Source: JANQHS01 sp965227315
GTDB lineage: Bacteria > Bacteroidota > Bacteroidia > Cytophagales > CCMP332
Assembly (NCBI GenBank): GCA_965227315.1
Contig: OZ245737.1
Span: 2,046,001 to 2,110,000 of the forward strand
DNA: 64,000 nucleotides
Direction: 5' to 3'
Position numbers and translations under genes: made by a program. Numbering within the stretch: position 1 is the stretch's first letter; every line of letters begins with the position of its first letter. The notes beneath the pieces are model-generated. The model worked only from the letters and a program-made list of their open reading frames with translations, had not been told where the DNA came from and searched no databases. This document shows positions 60,989-64,000 of the stretch, piece by piece.

Positions 60989-61711
60989 ATGGAAATAATC
61001 CCGGCGATCAGTATGTATAAAGGCAACGTTGTTAAAGTTGCGCAGGGGAATTTTTCCAAGGTCAAGGTTTATGAGGAACAGCCCCTGGACATCGCTTTGC
61101 GAATTGAAGATGCCGGCTTCAAAAGAGTACTGCTGATCGATCTTGATGGTGTTAAGAAAGGGGTCATCGTGAATTATACCACCATAGAAATGATCTCACG
61201 ATATACTCAGCTGATGATCGATTTTTCCGGTGGGGTCACCAACGATGGTGATATTCAACTTGCATTTGGTTCCGGTGCCACGCGGATCGCTGCAGGAAGG
61301 ATCGCTCTCGATCAGCCTGATCTGCTCAACCAATGGATCATCACCTTTGGAAGGAGCAAGATCATTCTCAGTGCCGATAGCAAGGAAGGCCAGATCATCA
61401 CCGGTGAATGGAAAAAATCGCTGGAAATAAAAACCGAAGACTTCATCCGAAGATTTGTCGATCGGGGTATCCATCTGGTTAAATGTACCGACTACTACAG
61501 CCATGGCCAGGCCAAAGGACCTGCATTTCCACTCTATCGGGAGCTGAAAGAAGAGATTCCCGAAATGTCACTGATCGCCAGTGGTGGAGTCAGAAATATC
61601 AAGGATATCGAAGAGCTGGAAAAAATTGGGGCCAACTCCGTGATCATAGGAAAGGCCCTGCATGAGGATCTCATCCCCATGAAGGACCTTCAGGCTTTCC
61701 TGACTACTTAA
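60989..61711 (+). CDS. HisA/HisF-family TIM-barrel protein with altered catalytic residue
   Basis: 240-residue (beta-alpha)8 protein of the HisA/HisF group. The phosphate-binding loops are present (DFSGGVTNDGDI, LIASGGVRNIKDI and SVIIGKALHE), so a ribosyl phosphate ligand is likely. However, the N-terminal PAIDL motif of HisA reads PAISM: the catalytic Asp at position 8 is Ser. The second catalytic Asp region is retained as LSADSKEGQI, and TDYYSHGQAKGPAF stands in place of the usual TxIxxDGTLxG. No other histidine biosynthesis gene is near. It may be a diverged isomerase or a different amidine/aminoimidazole enzyme. The HisA name should not be assumed. Confidence 0.75.
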   Translation: MEIIPAISMYKGNVVKVAQGNFSKVKVYEEQPLDIALRIEDAGFKRVLLIDLDGVKKGVIVNYTTIEMISRYTQLMIDFSGGVTNDGDIQLAFGSGATRIAAGRIALDQPDLLNQWIITFGRSKIILSADSKEGQIITGEWKKSLEIKTEDFIRRFVDRGIHLVKCTDYYSHGQAKGPAFPLYRELKEEIPEMSLIASGGVRNIKDIEELEKIGANSVIIGKALHEDLIPMKDLQAFLTT

Positions 61712-62594
61712 AGTCTATTAACTCGATCTCAAAAGCAAGGACCGCATCCGGGCCGATGATCGGCGGTGAGCCCTGCGGGCCATAGGCAAGATATGAAGGG
61801 ATCACGAAGAGGGCCTTTTCTCCCTTCTTCATCAGGGCTACGCCTTCCTGCCATCCTGCGATAACACCTCCTAAGGGGAAGGTCACCGGATCTCCGGAAA
61901 CCATTTTCCCTGGCATTTTACCAGGTACCGAGCTATCGAAGACCTGACCATTCAGAAGGAATCCTGTATAATGCACCGTCACCTGATTGTTTACGGTCGG
62001 ACTTTCATTTCCCGAGCCGGGTTCGGTCACAATATGATAAAGCCCTGAAGCCGTGGGTTCCGCGCTAAGCTCCCTGGCTTCGAGGAAGGCCAAAATTTCT
62101 TTTTCCTGTTCCATTCTTAATTCTTTGTTTTTTTCAAATTGTTCCGCCTGGATCTCTTCCTCGGTTTGTACATTGACCATTCTGATCCTGTACTGGAGGT
62201 ATTTTGATCCTCTCAGATTGGGGGGTATCAGCTCTGTTCGCCCTTTGTAGATCGAATCGATCAAAACGAAGAAAATGGCAGAATCATCCTTTGCCATCAT
62301 GGCCAATCCGTCTTCCAGTCCGCCCTTGAAAGTAGGTTCAGGCAATGGTGTTATGATGGGAATCGCCCCTCCCTGGTAGGTAGAAGAGAGTAGCGAATCG
62401 GTTTCATTGTAAATTCCCAGATGAAAGGAGATGATATCCTGAGGGCCGGGCTTATTGTTTTCGGTTTGTTCGACAAACTTGTATTTCAGTCCGTCTTCAT
62501 TGATCGAAAATCCGTCTTTGGTATCCTGCGAACAGCTTTCGAAGAATACGGCAAAGCAGCAGACCAGAATTAATACTTGAGTTCTGTAATTCAT
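61704..62594 (-). CDS. Two-domain FKBP-type peptidyl-prolyl isomerase lipoprotein (GldI-like)
   Basis: 296-residue lipoprotein (leader ending VFFESC, Cys21). Residues ~35-140 are an FKBP-like domain that lacks many binding-site aromatics; residues ~180-296 are a complete FKBP domain with VTVHYTGFLLNGQVFDSS, GGVIAGWQEGVALMKKGE and IPSYLAYGP, the usual drug/proline-binding residues. A Glu/Lys-rich helix (~138-170) links them. It would assist folding of exported proteins. The gliding protein GldI is also an FKBP lipoprotein, and FKBP-DHH-ndk is an arrangement I recall from Flavobacteriia, so an orthologous role is possible but unproven. Overlaps the DHH gene by 4 nt. Confidence 0.88.
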   Translation of the reverse strand: MNYRTQVLILVCCFAVFFESCSQDTKDGFSINEDGLKYKFVEQTENNKPGPQDIISFHLGIYNETDSLLSSTYQGGAIPIITPLPEPTFKGGLEDGLAMMAKDDSAIFFVLIDSIYKGRTELIPPNLRGSKYLQYRIRMVNVQTEEEIQAEQFEKNKELRMEQEKEILAFLEARELSAEPTASGLYHIVTEPGSGNESPTVNNQVTVHYTGFLLNGQVFDSSVPGKMPGKMVSGDPVTFPLGGVIAGWQEGVALMKKGEKALFVIPSYLAYGPQGSPPIIGPDAVLAFEIELIDFK

Positions 62595-63625
62595 ATTTTG
62601 TTTTCTATGGCATTGACCCTGTTGAGTTCGTGCTTGTATTTTGGCAACAGGCCAACAAATTTTTCTATTGTTTCATTCAATGGAAGTGAACTTCTCCCGC
62701 CGGCAGCGTTCTTATGTCCCCCGCCTTCAAAATTCTCCTTTGCAAATTCGTTCACGTTAAAATCTCCCACCGATCTGAAGGACAACCTTCTTTCGCCCTC
62801 CCTGTCATTGACAAAGGCGGCGAAAACCACGCCGTCAATCGAGAGTGCATAGTTAACGAATCCTTCCGTATCTCCGGTTTGAAATTTGAATTCTTCAAGC
62901 TCCTCGGAGGATAAGGCGATATAGGCGGTGTTGTATTCCGGAAGAACGACCAGTTTTTTGTAAAGAACATATCCCAGCAACTGAAGTTTTGCCTTGCGGT
63001 TATGATCATAGATCAGTCTATGGATCTTGGAATGGTTGATTCCCAGGTCCATTAATTCACCGGCCATGTGATGAACCTTTTTGGAGGTGCTTGGAAACCG
63101 GAAAGATCCTGTATCGGTCATGACTCCGGCATATAAGGCTTCGGCCAGGGAGGTGTCCAGGAGATCCGCTTTTCCCAGGCTTTTGATAAAATCATAGGTC
63201 AGTTCGGCCGTCGACGAGGCATCGGTTGACCAGAACTCGAAATCCGCGAAGTCCTCTTTTCCGATGTGGTGATCGATCAGTACTTTTTTGGCTTTGGATT
63301 CGGCGACCATTTTCCCAAGGCTGTTGATCCGATCCAGGGATGAAAAGTCCAGGCAAAAGATCAGGTCTGCTTCCCGGATCGCATTTTGGCATTTTCCATC
63401 CTTGTCTTTTTGATAATCCCAGACCTCAACCTCACCAGGCATCCAGCAAAGGAATTTGGGATAATCGGTTGGAGAGATCACGCGAACCTTATGCCCCATT
63501 TGTTTCAGGACCCCACCCAGACCCAGGGAAGACCCAAGAGCATCGGCGTCGGGTTTCTGATGAGTTGTGATCACAACATTGCAGGGACTGTCGAGCAAGG
63601 ACTTTAGAGAAGCTGGTATTTCCAT
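62591..63625 (-). CDS. nrnA: DHH-family phosphoesterase (NrnA-like oligoribonuclease/pAp phosphatase)
   Basis: 344-residue DHH/DHHA1 protein that likely degrades nanoRNAs and 3'-phosphoadenosine 5'-phosphate. The metal-binding motifs are visible: THQKPDADALGSSLG (His22, Asp26, Asp28), FCLDFSS, the DHH motif in VLIDHHIG, and MTDTGSFRF; the C-terminal DHHA1 domain ends with GGGHKNAAGG, which binds substrate. Length is typical for NrnA. It is first in a two-gene minus-strand operon with the FKBP lipoprotein and divergent from ndk. Confidence 0.93.
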   Translation of the reverse strand: MEIPASLKSLLDSPCNVVITTHQKPDADALGSSLGLGGVLKQMGHKVRVISPTDYPKFLCWMPGEVEVWDYQKDKDGKCQNAIREADLIFCLDFSSLDRINSLGKMVAESKAKKVLIDHHIGKEDFADFEFWSTDASSTAELTYDFIKSLGKADLLDTSLAEALYAGVMTDTGSFRFPSTSKKVHHMAGELMDLGINHSKIHRLIYDHNRKAKLQLLGYVLYKKLVVLPEYNTAYIALSSEELEEFKFQTGDTEGFVNYALSIDGVVFAAFVNDREGERRLSFRSVGDFNVNEFAKENFEGGGHKNAAGGRSSLPLNETIEKFVGLLPKYKHELNRVNAIENKI

Positions 63626-63752
63626 ATTATCCCTCGAGGGGAAAATGATAAGGGGGCAAAAATGTCAAACTTTATGGTATTTACCATTCGAAAAATCAGA
63701 TTACTTGTGCATGAATAATGGCCGGAGTCAGGCTTTATTCATCGGGTATTGG

Positions 63753-63760
63753 TACTTTTG
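63753..63760 (+). promoter_or_regulatory. ndk: TAnnTTTG promoter box for ndk
   Basis: TACTTTTG, 20 nt upstream of the ndk ATG in the 155-nt divergent space between ndk and the DHH gene. Confidence 0.55.
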
Positions 63761-63780
63761 CGGCTCATTTTCAGAAAACC

Positions 63781-64000
63781 ATGAGCAACATTACATTTTC
63801 AATGATCAAGCCTGATGCCGTAGGAGCGGGAAACTCGGGCGCCATACTCAAGATGATCGAAGAAGCGGGCTTCAGGATCGTCGCAATGAAGAAATTGAGG
63901 CTTAGCCGGGAAAGGGCAGGTCAATTCTATGAAGTGCATAAGGAGAGGCCCTTCTACGGAGAACTTTGTGAATACATGTCTTCAGGACCGATCATCGCTT
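63781..64000 (+). CDS. ndk: Nucleoside diphosphate kinase (3' truncated by window edge)
   Basis: The first 73 codons of Ndk are present, beginning MSNITFSMIKPDAVGAGN, the family N terminus with the ATP-site Lys in IKPDAV. The phrases IEEAGFRIVAMKKLRLS, FYEVHKERPFYGEL and SSGPIIA match strictly conserved Ndk segments. The catalytic His lies beyond the window. Ndk balances nucleoside triphosphate pools by phosphate transfer. Preceded by a TACTTTTG box and no Shine-Dalgarno site. Confidence 0.97.
   Translation, partial: MSNITFSMIKPDAVGAGNSGAILKMIEEAGFRIVAMKKLRLSRERAGQFYEVHKERPFYGELCEYMSSGPIIA

Noticed and set aside
1..64000. CRISPR arrays, tRNA/rRNA genes, insertion sequences, prophage, integrase or attachment sites
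   Set aside because: No short direct-repeat arrays, cloverleaf-capable intergenic segments, transposase or phage genes were seen; intergenic regions are all shorter than 200 bases.

Overview
This is a 64 kb chromosomal segment from a member of the phylum Bacteroidota, most likely a free-living aquatic, gliding-type lineage such as Cytophagales or Saprospirales; the order cannot be fixed from sequence alone. The assignment rests on the type IX secretion system (T9SS) genes porU and porV, five proteins with T9SS C-terminal sorting domains (four type A, one type B), many lipoproteins, Bacteroidota-specific families (DUF2723, PF06580/LytTR pairs, TolB-propeller/barrel proteins), and a recurring TAnnTTTG promoter box just upstream of start codons with few Shine-Dalgarno sites. 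There is no CRISPR array, rRNA, tRNA, insertion sequence or prophage. No stretch longer than 300 bases lacks a gene.

Layout. 1-4.7 kb: partial GH20 hexosaminidase, GH2 beta-mannosidase and a uracil-DNA glycosylase. 4.7-8.0 kb: membrane proteins (DUF4389, DUF4870), an M48 protease, an AlkB-like monooxygenase and a 54-residue membrane protein. 8.1-12.9 kb: two large T9SS cargo proteins. 13.0-17.9 kb (minus): a GNAT gene with its own promoter, then a tight prfA-led operon (beta-helix protein, YjbQ, DJ-1/PfpI, sulfotransferase). 18-26 kb: heme-type DUF3365 lipoprotein, yicC, purQ, a TolB/barrel outer-membrane protein, an FAD oxidoreductase, and the MBL hydrolase-pssA-purS operon. 26.2-31.3 kb: porU-porV, the sortase and its outer-membrane partner, which would process the cargo proteins in this window. 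31.3-37.7 kb (minus): lspA, ileS and an MMPL-family exporter. 37.9-44.8 kb: a GCS2-like ligase fused to CBS domains coupled to an aspartoacylase-type hydrolase, a secreted triple-repeat protein, a LytS/LytTR two-component pair and a transglutaminase-like protein. 45-52 kb: a small lipoprotein, an AsmA-like protein, then an overlapping trio of iodotyrosine-deiodinase-like flavoprotein, DUF2723 membrane glycosyltransferase and radical SAM/SPASM enzyme. 52-59.8 kb: one type B and two paralogous type A T9SS proteins. 59.8-64 kb: an ATP-grasp protein, a HisA-like protein lacking the usual first catalytic Asp, a two-domain FKBP lipoprotein, a DHH phosphoesterase, and the start of ndk.

The most notable items are: (i) all ten convergent gene junctions abut or overlap, from a 10-nt overlap to a 5-nt gap; (ii) eleven TAnnTTTG boxes sit 8-28 nt from start codons, implying very short leaders; (iii) a CBS-regulated ligase/hydrolase pair; (iv) a nitroreductase-fold protein carrying the full substrate-binding triad of iodotyrosine deiodinase; (v) a HisA-fold protein with Ser at the Asp8 position; (vi) a degenerate gluzincin domain fused to a TolB propeller and an outer-membrane barrel; (vii) a secreted protein built from three copies of an unrecognised two-part beta module.
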